Source of the DNA: a virus
IMG/VR virus record: IMGVR_UViG_3300042542_005004
Coordinates: 1 to 34,590 of that record
DNA: 34,590 bases
Strand: one strand, 5' to 3'
Shown here: positions 20,424 to 29,300 of the stretch, in pieces
How the letters are laid out: each line of letters starts with the position of its first letter
How positions within the stretch are numbered: position 1 is the first letter of the stretch
Program-made: the position numbers and the translations under genes
Notes under the pieces: model-generated
The model's database searches: none
Told to the model about the DNA's origin: nothing
Seen by the model: only the letters and a program-made list of their open reading frames with translations

Positions 20424-20963
20424 TCACCGCCCTCTGTCTTTGTTTCGATCTTTCTGCTTTCCCTCAGAAGCCTCCTTCGCCTCCTTCAGCGCCCTTCTAA
20501 CCTGATAGCGACTAATCCCAAACAGCTCTGCAATGTCTTCCTGCGTCTTGCCGCTTTCGTGTTCCATGACAATCTGATCTGTCGTGGGGGCGGGAAAAGC
20601 AAAAGGGTCGATCGGCTCTGGTTCTACCAGTTCTCTCGGGAGCAGAATAGCTGGTGTTTCATCCTCTCTGAGCTTTTTATTGTAGGTATTGAACCCGCCC
20701 CAGCCAGTCAGAAGGATTAAGGGGCCAGAAATTAGAGCCGTTACATTCTCTTCGACGGTTTTATCACACTGTTTGGGGGCTGTTTGATACCGAATGCAGT
20801 CAACTATCTTGTAGCCGGCAATCATCGTCATGATGATTCCTGCCACGATTGGCCCACCGAGAGCCGCTGGCGCAAGAGACGGTTGACTTTTTGCAGCAGC
20901 TTGGGCCCCTCTGAGCAGTGTGCTCGCCGTATCTGAACGCATAAAAGATTGAAGAAGTTTCAT
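20424..20963 (-). CDS. two-TM membrane protein with C-terminal helix-turn-helix (holin candidate)
   Basis: A 179-residue protein with two hydrophobic segments (residues about 34-57, ALGGPIVAGIIMTMIAGYKIVDCI, and about 72-92, NVTALISGPLILLTGWGGF) separated by a short loop with two Cys. A Pro/Glu-rich linker leads to residues 140-161, TQEDIAELFGISRYQVRRALKEA, an HTH pattern like those of sigma-70 region 4 or repressors. The tail is very basic. Two TM segments upstream of the endolysin fit a holin, but the HTH is unexpected. It overlaps the gene at 20960 by ATGA. The role is unproven. Confidence 0.62.
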   Translation of the reverse strand: MKLLQSFMRSDTASTLLRGAQAAAKSQPSLAPAALGGPIVAGIIMTMIAGYKIVDCIRYQTAPKQCDKTVEENVTALISGPLILLTGWGGFNTYNKKLREDETPAILLPRELVEPEPIDPFAFPAPTTDQIVMEHESGKTQEDIAELFGISRYQVRRALKEAKEASEGKQKDRNKDRGR

Positions 20964-21241
20964 GGTCTAATTTCAAGTTTGATGAGTCGTCGATCGTGTT
21001 GATCAACTTTTTCTTCTAGCTTTTGAAACTTTTCCCCATAGATGTCTTGATTTTTCAAGATTTGTGTTATTTGGTTTTCAAGTTGCTGCAGCCTGCTTGG
21101 CAGGCTCATGACAAGCCAGCCCATTCCACTTGCGGTGCCGACAATTGCGGCTGCAAGAACGGTGGCTGATGTGCCCTGGGCTACTTGTACGACGGAGAAA
21201 CCCTTCCCCTGCGCCCCCGGCTGATTTTCAGAGCTTGACAC
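20960..21241 (-). CDS. single-TM plus coiled-coil protein (holin/hemolysin-XhlA-like candidate)
   Basis: A 93-residue protein: a short N-terminal segment, one TM (VLAAAIVGTASGMGWLVMSL, about residues 27-46) and a heptad-rich coil (LQQLENQITQIL to EEKVDQHDRRLIKLEI). The arrangement of one TM plus a coil is seen in XhlA-like proteins and spanin-related lysis proteins. The start is uncertain: GTG 21241 has AGAGG about 12 bases upstream, and a TTG at 21280 would add 13 residues with no RBS. The gene starts the lysis set on the minus strand. Confidence 0.55.
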   Translation of the reverse strand: MSSSENQPGAQGKGFSVVQVAQGTSATVLAAAIVGTASGMGWLVMSLPSRLQQLENQITQILKNQDIYGEKFQKLEEKVDQHDRRLIKLEIRP

Positions 21242-21373
21242 AGGAAAAGCGCCTCTGCTTTCAGAGTAGCCACAGTGCAAAACTTAACAAAGCACTTACA
21301 TCTAGAGAGCTTCAGGGTCTTGGTGTTGCAATGACAAGCTCGAATTTCACTGGTGCAGCGGCTGTATCTGTGG

Positions 21374-21745
21374 TCAGTCTGTGGAGGCCGCCACAACCAC
21401 CACGCTCGATCCGGCCTGCTCTGCCGCCACCAGCAGTCCCGGCATCGGATCGGAGACCGCCACCAGTTGATCGGTGCGAGTGGCGCTGATCTGCGCCGAA
21501 GAGATTGCCACGGTGCTCACAGCGTTGTCGCCGGGGATGTCCAGCAGGGCAACGGCGCCGGCCGTAAGTGGCGCTTGGATGACGGTGGAGACGCCGAAGG
21601 CGACGGCCACACTTTGACCACCATCCTGCAGTCGCACGGCAGGCTCGCGGAATGGATCGCCGCTGCCGACCACTAGGCCGGTGAAGCTGATGCCCGAGAT
21701 GGCGATGCTGGTTTGCCCTGAAGGGCTCTGATTGATGACAGCCAT
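21374..21745 (-). CDS. putative tail-fibre-associated structural protein
   Basis: A 123-residue, Ala/Ser/Val-rich beta protein (ISFTGLVVGSGDPFREPAVR, VAFGVSTVIQAPLTAGAVALLD). No Cys or enzyme motif. The composition is typical of a small virion structural protein and it is the last gene of the GC-rich tail block; its ATG shares a base with the upstream gene's stop (TGATG). Likely a fibre-end or decoration protein; unproven. Confidence 0.6.
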   Translation of the reverse strand: MAVINQSPSGQTSIAISGISFTGLVVGSGDPFREPAVRLQDGGQSVAVAFGVSTVIQAPLTAGAVALLDIPGDNAVSTVAISSAQISATRTDQLVAVSDPMPGLLVAAEQAGSSVVVVAASTD

Positions 21746-22740
21746 CAGACCATGCGGGCGAGGAAGAGGGGAGTGGCAACGGTCCCGGCAGTGCCTGCGG
21801 TTTCAGCCAGCACTTCCCATTCTTCAGTGCCTGCAGTGACCACCAGCGTGTCGCCAGGGTCGAAGGCATTGCTGGCGAAGTGGAAGGTCAGACCGAAATC
21901 GGACGGCAGCGATTCGGCAATGTAAGGGTGGAATGGCAGGCTGTGGAATACGGGGTTGCTGTCGGCGGTGTAGGCGGGGTTGGCGGTGGCTGAGGCGGTG
22001 GGGAGAGGGATGAATCCCGTGGTGCCGTAGTTATTCAAGCCAACAGCGTTTTGTCTCCCAATCGCACCATAAAGCAGTAAGGTTCTGCTAACAATGTTAC
22101 CGCTGTAGTCAGAACTTCCCGTCGCATTAATCAGATAACTCCCCACTGCTATCTCTCTTCTTAAAGCTGGGCCTCGGTCAAACTCTATCATCCCACAGTT
22201 TCCAGCAACAGACGGCGCAATATGCAAAAACCCATTAAAAAACCCCTTGCTCAAATCCAGCCACGACTGCACCGTAAGCGCATCGTTGATAATCGTAAAC
22301 GTACGATCAACAGCACCGCTGCGTTTAATAACAAACCAGCTCTGATCCGCATCCACGCCAGAGGTGTAACGCACCAGCTCCACAGTGTTTGATGTGGCAG
22401 CGGCGAACATCTGCCAGTGGTTAGTTGTTGCGTTCGTCGTGGTGGCGAAGAAGTCCAGATACTGCGTACCAGTCGGCTGATCCGTCGCAGCATTCCATCC
22501 CGTTGCCACATGCAACCACACGCCAGTGGTGGCAAACATAAACCAGTAGTAAGTTTTGCCATACGTCTTGGTCCCGTCGTAGGTGACTTCCAGAATCCGA
22601 TTCTCGATGCTGCCGCTCAGGAACGAATCGAACCAGGCTGTCATCAGCCCAGCATCAATGAACGCATCGCGGAACAGGTTGGCCAGTTGCGATGCAGTCC
22701 AAGTTGCTGTAGCGGTGTAGGTCTCTTTAGTGCAGGCCAT
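21745..22740 (-). CDS. putative tail-fibre / virion structural protein
   Basis: A 331-residue protein, starting MACTKETYTATATWTASQ, with many Trp, Thr, Ala and Tyr residues and a C-terminal beta-rich end (AFDPGDTLVVTAGTEEWEVL and FLARMV). The start is ATG 22740, placed by an AAGGA sequence 7 bases upstream that is encoded by the end of the preceding adaptor gene. A longer in-frame start at 22920 would overlap that adaptor widely. It is a receptor-binding-type structural protein by context only; no domain is recognised. Confidence 0.65.
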   Translation of the reverse strand: MACTKETYTATATWTASQLANLFRDAFIDAGLMTAWFDSFLSGSIENRILEVTYDGTKTYGKTYYWFMFATTGVWLHVATGWNAATDQPTGTQYLDFFATTTNATTNHWQMFAAATSNTVELVRYTSGVDADQSWFVIKRSGAVDRTFTIINDALTVQSWLDLSKGFFNGFLHIAPSVAGNCGMIEFDRGPALRREIAVGSYLINATGSSDYSGNIVSRTLLLYGAIGRQNAVGLNNYGTTGFIPLPTASATANPAYTADSNPVFHSLPFHPYIAESLPSDFGLTFHFASNAFDPGDTLVVTAGTEEWEVLAETAGTAGTVATPLFLARMV

Positions 22741-22742
22741 GA

Positions 22743-23369
22743 TTAGTTCCTTGAATTGGTTTTCGCCACAGTGGCATCGCCCTGCAGCCAGTAGTACCGA
22801 ACACCGCTGCCACTGGTAAGCGACAGATCCCAGTCGTACTGATTGGCCGCAATGCCTACCGTTGCTGATGGTGCCATTGCCAATCTCACCAGTCCGTCTG
22901 CTGGCGTTGGCAATGTGCAAGTGAAAGTCTCAACCTGCACGCCCCCGTTTTTTTCGTGAATATCCGAATCAGCCGTGTATCCCGTCAGGTCAACTGGCCC
23001 TGCCACCACCATGCCGGTCAGAGGCTCGTTTGCGACCGTGATTGCGGCGCCGCCATTGGTGGCGGAAACCGTGAACGCGCCAGCGGTGAGGCCCGTAGCG
23101 CTTACGAAATAGACCTTGTTCAGTTCCAGTCCGCAAGGCACTTGTTGCGCAACTGGAGCTGCTGCGGGAATCGATGCACTGCCTTGCCCTTGAGGCACAA
23201 CCACCACCTTGTCGCCAGCGCTCAGGCCATGGCAAGGCACGGCGAAGATCGGGTTGCCGTTGGTCACGGTGAGTCCCGTGATCGCTTTCTGGTTCTGCAG
23301 AGCGCGAACGGTCAACTCAAAGGTTGAGTTCTGCAGGATTCTAATGTTTAGAGTTGCGGGGTAGATCAT
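22743..23369 (-). CDS. tail-fibre adaptor with inserted beta domain
   Basis: A 208-residue protein paralogous to the one at 25850. Both share ILxNSTF at the N-terminus and a DLTG...D..... Y..DLS segment at the C-terminus, ending SRN. Residues about 28-125 are an insertion (ITGLTVTNGNPIFAVPCHGLS, GDKVVVV, LNKVYFVSATGL, GAFTVSATNGG) resembling the small beta-barrel found in phage tail proteins (E1_FCCH-like, by eye). The base pattern suggests a fibre-attachment protein. TCAAGGAAC at its 3' end doubles as the RBS for the gene at 22740. Confidence 0.62.
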   Translation of the reverse strand: MIYPATLNIRILQNSTFELTVRALQNQKAITGLTVTNGNPIFAVPCHGLSAGDKVVVVPQGQGSASIPAAAPVAQQVPCGLELNKVYFVSATGLTAGAFTVSATNGGAAITVANEPLTGMVVAGPVDLTGYTADSDIHEKNGGVQVETFTCTLPTPADGLVRLAMAPSATVGIAANQYDWDLSLTSGSGVRYYWLQGDATVAKTNSRN

Positions 23370-23539
23370 GATGGTTGCGACGTACCGGCTTGGTCTGCGA
23401 GAGGTGGCTCAATTGCCACCACCTCAACCGCCGCGAGGAACTGCTGCAGTCGCTCTGCGGCCATGCTGAGCAGCAACGCATCACCGCTGGCTCTGGCAGC
23501 TGCGTAAGCGTTGATCAGCGCGATCAGATCGGTCTTCAT
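23366..23539 (-). CDS. small hypothetical helical protein (short gene)
   Basis: A 57-residue gene between the adaptor at 22743 and the gene at 23536, overlapping both by ATGA junctions. It encodes an Ala/Leu-rich amphipathic helix (MKTDLIALINAYAAARASGD, LLLSMAAERLQQFLAAVEVV) and a short PPLADQAGTSQPS tail. The two precise 4-base overlaps and the GC-rich codon use in keeping with its neighbours support it. Possible assembly chaperone for the fibre; unproven. Confidence 0.7.
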   Translation of the reverse strand: MKTDLIALINAYAAARASGDALLLSMAAERLQQFLAAVEVVAIEPPLADQAGTSQPS

Positions 23540-23808
23540 TCCCATGGTAGCCCCGCAGCGATCGGTGATGGTGCTAGCTGCTCGGCGAGCTTCTGATCAA
23601 TGCGCAGCAGCTCGGCTTCGCCCAGAGCATCCTCCAGCCACAGCAGGACGGTTTCAGGGTCTAGCTCTTCGTAGGGGATCATCTCCTGGTGATCAGCCGG
23701 GGGCAGTTCCACACTGCCGTAGACCCTGGCGCTGCCGGCGGTGCGCTCCCAGTGGATGGTGTGGACCATGCCGGTGTCGGCTTGGCGATCGAGTTGGAGG
23801 ATGTTCAT
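23536..23808 (-). CDS. conserved phage protein of unknown function
   Basis: A 90-residue protein with VHTIHWERTA, ARVYGSVELPP, IPYEELDPETVLLWLEDALGE and a C-terminal IAAGLPWE. I recall this layout (HTIHW... YG... F.P...L....V..WL...L....GLPW) from many tailed-phage structural regions, where no function has been shown. It is placed directly between the long fibre and the small helical gene, so a tail-assembly role is likely. It overlaps the fibre gene by one base and the next by ATGA. Confidence 0.72.
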   Translation of the reverse strand: MNILQLDRQADTGMVHTIHWERTAGSARVYGSVELPPADHQEMIPYEELDPETVLLWLEDALGEAELLRIDQKLAEQLAPSPIAAGLPWE

Positions 23809-25850
23809 CAGGTGGTGGTGACGGTATCAAGGAACCAGAGGCCGGGTGTGAGCATTTCAACCGAGTATTGCGTGCCGAACAGCGTTACGGCGGTTGGGTT
23901 GGTGAGTGTTACGGTGCATTCGCCGCTGCCCAGGTCGGCAAAGGCGAAGTGAGTTGCTCTTACATATTGATATTCCATAATCGTGGTTGCGCCGGCAATG
24001 GCGCAAACGCCAGCATCAGTGTTAAAGATCCTGAAAGCATACTCAGCTGCTGGAAAACTGGTGGCAGCGTTAGAAGCGGCAAAGTGGGTAATACTGAGCT
24101 TGATTAACGCTGCTCGTTGGACTGATGAACCAGCCGACTTAAACTTAAAGACGATCGTGCCGGTCGTTGCGGTAACACTTGTGGTTGACCCTGCCGCATA
24201 TCTTTGAGAAGTGCCATGATTGCCGGCCCCAATGATGAGTTTGTTGTTGGCGACTACCGTGCCGGAGATCTGTCCGATCGGCTCGGCAGTAGCCCCCACC
24301 AGCAACGCCCCGCCTGGCGAGATCCGCGCCCGCTCCAGCGTGTTCGTCGCCCACCCAATCACATTGGTCGCCGGCCTGAACAGGCCAGCAGCAGGCACCG
24401 TCGTGCCGGTTGGGTTGAGGCTGGCGCCAGTGATTGTGCCGGTTGTCAGCACGTTTTGAGCGCCGAAGTCCGGGGCGATCTTGCTGCCGGCGATAGCAGC
24501 GGAGGCGTTCACATCAGCGTTGACGATCGTGCCATCTACGATGTTGGCGCTGGCCACTGTGATTGCCGTTGGCAGGGCACCCGTGGCGAGTTTCGACAGG
24601 GCAATAGCTGCCGAAGCATTGATGTCGGCATCGACGATCACGCCAGTGCCGATCGCAGTCACCCCGCTGCTGCTGATCGTCACGTCGCCGCTCAACGCCG
24701 TAGCCGTGGCCACGTTGCTGGCGTTGCCGAGCAGCACCTGTCCTGCGGTGATGCTGGCCAGCTTGCTGTGCGCAATCGCAGCTGAAGCGCTCACGTCCGC
24801 ATTCACGATCACGCCAGAGCCGATCGCAGTCACCCCGCTGCTGCTGATCGTCACATCGCCCGTGACTTCAGTGGCGGCCACCAGATTGCTGGAGTTCCCC
24901 AGCAGCACCCGGCCAGCCGTTGCGCCGCTGCCCACCGCATCAGTGATGCCGTAGCCCGCCAGGGTGGTGGGTAGACCCGTGAGGCTGTTGTAGCTGGGCG
25001 TGATCGTCACAGGCGACCCAGTGCCAGTGATGCGGCCTTTGGCGTCGATCGTGAGGGGTGTGACGCTAGTGGCCGCGTTGTTCACCGTGGCGGCACTCAC
25101 CCCGGAGTTTGACAGGGTGAGCACGCCGGTACTGGCCAGGGTCGCGTCACCCGTGATCTCCGTGACCGTGGCCACGTTGGAGGCGTTGCCCATCACCACC
25201 CGTCCGGCGGTGACGGCTGCCAGCTTGGTCAGGGCGATGGCAGCAGAGGCGTTGATGTCCGCGTTGACGATCGTGCCGTCCACCAGATTGGCGCTGGCCA
25301 CGGTGATCGCGGTCGGCAGGGCTCCGGTTGCGAGCTTGGAGAGCGCAATGGCCGCATTACTGGCCACACTGGCGTTCACAACGCTGCTGGCGGTTGGCGC
25401 AGCAGTGATCGTGATGTTGTTGGTTCCATCGAACGAAACCCCGTTGATTGCTCGGGCCGTGGCCAGCTTGGTGGCGGTGGCTGCATTACCGTCCAGGTCG
25501 GCATCGATGAGATTGGCGGCGAAGTTGCCTGACGCATCACGCCGCACCAGGGAGCTGACGACGGCGGCAGCAGTGGCCCCGTCCAGCAGGCTGAACTGCG
25601 CAGCGGACATGAAACCCGCCCCGCTGCCGCTTGCCAGGGCGTGCAGGCTGGTGCCGGTCTGGTTGCCGTGAGCGTGGCTGTGATCCGCCTTGGAGGCGCT
25701 GCTGGAGGTGCCCGCAGCGCCCGTCAGCCCTACCGCCTGAGGCGTGGCGGTGCTCAGCGTCGGGCCGATCGCCACCTGTGCGCCAGGGGCGTCCAGAACA
25801 GTGACTTCAACACCGGACTGCTCGATTACGGTCAGTTCAACCTGAGCCAT
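23808..25850 (-). CDS. repetitive tail-fibre protein
   Basis: A 680-residue, Ala/Thr/Val/Ser-rich fibre. The N-terminus (VELTVIEQSGVEVTVLDAPG, then SSSASKADHSHAHGN) resembles other phage fibre attachment regions. The middle is built of diverged repeats such as IVNADINASAAIAL.KLA, AGRVVMGNASNVAT.TE.TGD and VTISSSGVTAIG; the C-terminal 200 residues are a distinct domain (TTIMEYQYVRATHFAFADLG to LWFLDTVTTT). The repeats are also visible as near-exact DNA repeats. Expected to be a receptor-binding fibre. Its ATG overlaps the TAA of the adaptor gene at 25850 (TAATG). Confidence 0.8.
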   Translation of the reverse strand: MAQVELTVIEQSGVEVTVLDAPGAQVAIGPTLSTATPQAVGLTGAAGTSSSASKADHSHAHGNQTGTSLHALASGSGAGFMSAAQFSLLDGATAAAVVSSLVRRDASGNFAANLIDADLDGNAATATKLATARAINGVSFDGTNNITITAAPTASSVVNASVASNAAIALSKLATGALPTAITVASANLVDGTIVNADINASAAIALTKLAAVTAGRVVMGNASNVATVTEITGDATLASTGVLTLSNSGVSAATVNNAATSVTPLTIDAKGRITGTGSPVTITPSYNSLTGLPTTLAGYGITDAVGSGATAGRVLLGNSSNLVAATEVTGDVTISSSGVTAIGSGVIVNADVSASAAIAHSKLASITAGQVLLGNASNVATATALSGDVTISSSGVTAIGTGVIVDADINASAAIALSKLATGALPTAITVASANIVDGTIVNADVNASAAIAGSKIAPDFGAQNVLTTGTITGASLNPTGTTVPAAGLFRPATNVIGWATNTLERARISPGGALLVGATAEPIGQISGTVVANNKLIIGAGNHGTSQRYAAGSTTSVTATTGTIVFKFKSAGSSVQRAALIKLSITHFAASNAATSFPAAEYAFRIFNTDAGVCAIAGATTIMEYQYVRATHFAFADLGSGECTVTLTNPTAVTLFGTQYSVEMLTPGLWFLDTVTTT
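24635..24860 (-). repeat. 55-bp direct DNA repeat inside the tail-fibre gene
   Basis: 24635-24689 and 24806-24860 are 55-bp copies with two mismatches, offset by 171 bp (exactly 57 codons). Similar near-repeats occur at 24511-24580 and 25255-25322. They encode the recurring VTISSSGVTAIG and ADINASAAIA fibre repeats. Confidence 0.85.
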
Positions 25851-26230
25851 TAGCTGTTCCTCGAAACGGTTTCGCGGACCTCGACAGGGGCCTTCGCGTA
25901 GTAGAACCGATCGGTGTCAGGCGTGGTGATTGATAGATCCATCTGGTAAGTGGTGCCGACCGGTAGGGCCAGCGCATTAGCAGGGGTCAGCTCCAGATCC
26001 AGCATCCCAGGGATTGGTGTGCCGGATGCCTCCGGCAGCTCCACATTAAAGGTGCCGATTTGCGTGCCGGCAGCGTTCTTGATGTCGGCATCAATCACCG
26101 TGCCGTTGGCGGTCAGGTCCAGCTCAGTGCCATCGATTTTCACGATGAACCGCTTGCGGAATGTGGAGTTGCGCAGGATCACCAGCGGTTCCAGCTCGGC
26201 TGGGTAGATCGTCAGCTGTGGCAGCGTCAT
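25850..26230 (-). CDS. tail-fibre adaptor / connector (BppU-like fold candidate)
   Basis: A 126-residue beta-rich protein (VILRNSTFRKRFIVK, DLTANGTVIDADIK, GTFNVELPEAS, MDLSITTPD) ending TVSRNS. It is paralogous to the protein at 22743 but without its inserted domain. Small beta-sandwiches like this connect fibres to the baseplate in other phages; the BppU comparison is by shape only. TCGAGGAAC near its end doubles as an RBS for the long fibre gene, which starts with the TAATG overlap. Confidence 0.6.
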   Translation of the reverse strand: MTLPQLTIYPAELEPLVILRNSTFRKRFIVKIDGTELDLTANGTVIDADIKNAAGTQIGTFNVELPEASGTPIPGMLDLELTPANALALPVGTTYQMDLSITTPDTDRFYYAKAPVEVRETVSRNS

Positions 26231-26388
26231 GGCAGGGATTCCTCGATGTTCCGAATCATCGCCTCATCACGCGAATGCGCCGCGTGCGGGTCTGTGTTCA
26301 TGCTAAGCAGCCACTGATACAACGAGTTCGCCAGCACCCGATCATCAGTGGTGGCAGGGATGTAGCCGGGATCGGATGGGAGAGTCAT
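26227..26388 (-). CDS. small hypothetical protein (short gene)
   Basis: A 53-residue gene starting MTLPSDPGYIPATTDDRVLA, with an NSLYQWLLSMN helix and an ending MIRNIEESLP. The ATG shares one base with the stop of the large fibre gene (TGATG) and its TGA overlaps the next ATG (ATGA). The exact overlaps on both sides support it as a true gene. Function unknown; possibly tail assembly. Confidence 0.65.
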   Translation of the reverse strand: MTLPSDPGYIPATTDDRVLANSLYQWLLSMNTDPHAAHSRDEAMIRNIEESLP

Positions 26389-29300
26389 CAGAGCACGACG
26401 TTGGGGGTGATGTTGAAGCCATGTTCGGGGCTGATCCCCCGCACGTAGGAGCGGAGCCCCATGTTCAGGAAGAACGTGCCATCCGCTTGATTCAGAGCGG
26501 CGGCGGTGATCACGGGGTTGTATTCCTTGCCGGTGCCGCCGACCGGGTTTGGTGCGCCGAAGGTGGCAGAGCCAGGAACGTACTTAGGCAGGATCTGCGT
26601 GGTCTGATTGATCGCCAGTCCTGCCACCTTGAAGATACTCAATGCGGTGTTGTCAGGAGTTCCGCTGGCCAGCCTGGAATCAGCGGCAAGAAACACTGTT
26701 GCGCCGCGCTCCTGATCTACCAGGCCTTCATTGCCCAGTAGCACGCCACGGGCCTTGACGGTGTTGTAGCCATTGGAGCCAAACCGGCCAACAAAGCCCT
26801 GTGACACGTTGCCGGTTGACGAACCAGAGAATGGAGTCAGGAACGAGCTACGGACAACTAGGGATCGCTTTGCATGGATGAACTGATCCAGGAAGGGTCC
26901 CGAATCATTGTCAGCGGGCTCAGCGCCTGCACTGGTGAGCAGGTGAATGTGGTTCGCCAGATAGCGCGTATCAGTTGAGTTCCGATACCAGCTGCGATCA
27001 CCAGCAGCTGAGCCTTGGTTGTAGCTAATCCTGCCGCCCATCTGGTCAATCACCACAGGCTCGTTGGTGATCGATGAAAGGAACGTGTGATGAAACTGCC
27101 GCCAGGTCCAAGGAGTGGCCACTGAGGCTGATCCATAGTGCGCGTCACCAGACAGCGGCACGGCATTTGTTACCCCCATGCCGGCGCTGGTGATGGTCGT
27201 ATTCCCGCGAACGTAGAGGTTGCTCCACCGCAGCTGCACAAGGCCGTTGGTGGCGATGTACGGCGCACGGGTGGCGCCCAGTGACTCCTTGTGCGATGGC
27301 AGGGCAGGGCCGAACATGATCCCGCGCAGATCCGCCACGTCCGTGCTGTTGCCCTCCAGCTGCAGCACCGGGGTGGTGGTCCAGCTGTCATAGGCCGGGT
27401 TGCGGCCATTACTGATCCTGAGCTGGTTCAGGAACGTGTCAACGTTCGTAGTGGTGTTCGTGGTGAATGCACCACTGGGAAGCGCGACGCTGCCGGAGAT
27501 GAGTTGCCCCTGAGTAATCGCCCCATCCGCCACCAGCTTGATCAGCTCGGGCACCCCTAGGAAGTGGAACCCGCCACGGAAGTCCACGCTACGCTGGCAG
27601 CGCATCTGCCGGCCGATAGTGTTTACGTGCAGTTGATTGCCGGCGCTTTCGTTGTCGCGCAACTGCAGCACGAACGAACGGAAGTTCACCCGCGTGGTCA
27701 GGTTGCCGTAGTCCGATCCATCAAACCAGGTTTCAGCGGTGGCAGAGTCGCCGGTTTCGGTGAAGATCAGCGGCCAGCCGGCTTGAGTCGGGTCGGAGGC
27801 GCGAAACACCACGCTGCACTGCCACACCGAAGCAGGGTCGTAGAGCCCCGGCGCGATCCTGATCTCTGCGGTCTGATTGCCGCTGCCGATCACGGCGTTG
27901 GCGTACTCTGCAGCCCGCGCCAGGGTGGGAATCGAATCGGCCGGCGCGGTCGGCGGGGTGTCGAACATCTGATCGAGCGTCCGGTCTGCCGCGCTGCTCT
28001 GCACATAGATCGTGACCGTGCCGGTGGCAGCGCTGATCAGCCGTTGCGCCTGCCGCCAGCGGTTCAGGCCGCCGATCGTCACCACCTCCGGGGCGCCCTC
28101 CAGCGCTGCATCAGAACTGGCGACCGTGCCAGGCAGTTCGGTCAGCTGGGCGATGCTGGCCAGCTCCACGGCGCCAGCCCTGGTGGTCTTCGCCTGTGAC
28201 TGGCTGCTGAACTCGGCGGTGCCGGTGATCACCACGTCCTGCAGCTGGGCCGTGCCGCCCACCTGGATACCGTTCGGGAAGTCCGTCCTTTGCGCCTCAT
28301 CCAGCGTCTGGCCGCCGAGTGATTCAGGGCTGATGGTGGCGCCCGTGGCGATGTCTTCGAGGCCCTTGGGCGTCACCTCGAAGCCATCCTCATTACTGCC
28401 CTTGGGCGTCACTCGCCCGCCGCCGGAGTTGGTGAAGTAATAGGTGAACTTATTGAACTCCGACATATCCTGCTGGACTGCAGGCATAGCTTTTGAGTAG
28501 TTACCTGCACCCGCCCATTCCCATTGATGATTATACAATCTCACTGTACTTGGACGTCTAAATTCTATAGCCCAATTCCCTAATCCTGTTGCGGCACCAC
28601 CAGATGGAGCCGTGGGGAAATCAGCTGAACTGCTCGGGTCGCGGTCGCGGCTGCCGGCAGACTGCGGCACCAGGGCGGCATGGGCGGCAGCATCGGTGAA
28701 CCCCAGTGCCCGCAGGAAGGCGTACCCGCCCAGGTAGTCGGTAGCGGTGCGGTACTGATCGCGCACAGGGCCCGCCGAGGTCCAGATCGTCGTCCAGTTG
28801 ATCCCCAGAGTCGTGGAATCGTCCGCGTCGCTGGTATCGGTGTCCAGCACCAGGATCGGCGCCTCTTGGCTGATCGAATCCTCAGGGTTGAAGTCTGAGG
28901 GCATGTGAACGAAGCATTCGCCCCACAGCGCCGGGTCGGGGTTGGCGCCGGAGCTGATTAGATCCTGCGTGGCTTGCCAGTGCTTGCCGGCGTGCTTCAC
29001 CACCGTTCCCTGGCGGTAGAACGTCGCGGCGGCGTAGGTCTTGCTGGGGGCGCCACGGCGGATCGTCACTTCTGCCGTCCGGGTCACGCCAGAGCCAGGC
29101 AGGGGGCCCTTGCCGGTGGCCGACACCAACAACACCTCTTCCCCGCCAGCGGCCAGCACTCGATCGATCGCGCCATTGCTGCGGTTCGGGTCGGTCTGCA
29201 ACACCGTGTGGCGCTGCGGCAGCCTGGCGCTGGCAGTGTTGTTTAGGATCAGGCTGCAGCGCCGCTCAGCAACGGTCCTAGTGTCCACCACACGGCGTAG

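Noticed and set aside
21312-21869. 185-residue minus-strand frame spanning the gene at 21374
   Set aside because: A different frame of the same strand, overlapping the end of 21745 and with Ser/Arg/Pro-rich shadow composition; the 21374-21745 frame fits the TGATG junction.
24440-25370. CRISPR array or diversity-generating retroelement
   Set aside because: Repeats are in-frame, protein-coding fibre repeats with codon-multiple spacing; no cas gene, reverse transcriptase, or template/variable repeat pair was found.
23511-28440. Long plus-strand open frames opposite the tail-fibre genes (for example 25000-25671 and 27564-28199)
   Set aside because: They are antisense to well-supported minus-strand genes, have skewed composition typical of GC-rich shadow frames, and lack motifs or ribosome-binding sites.
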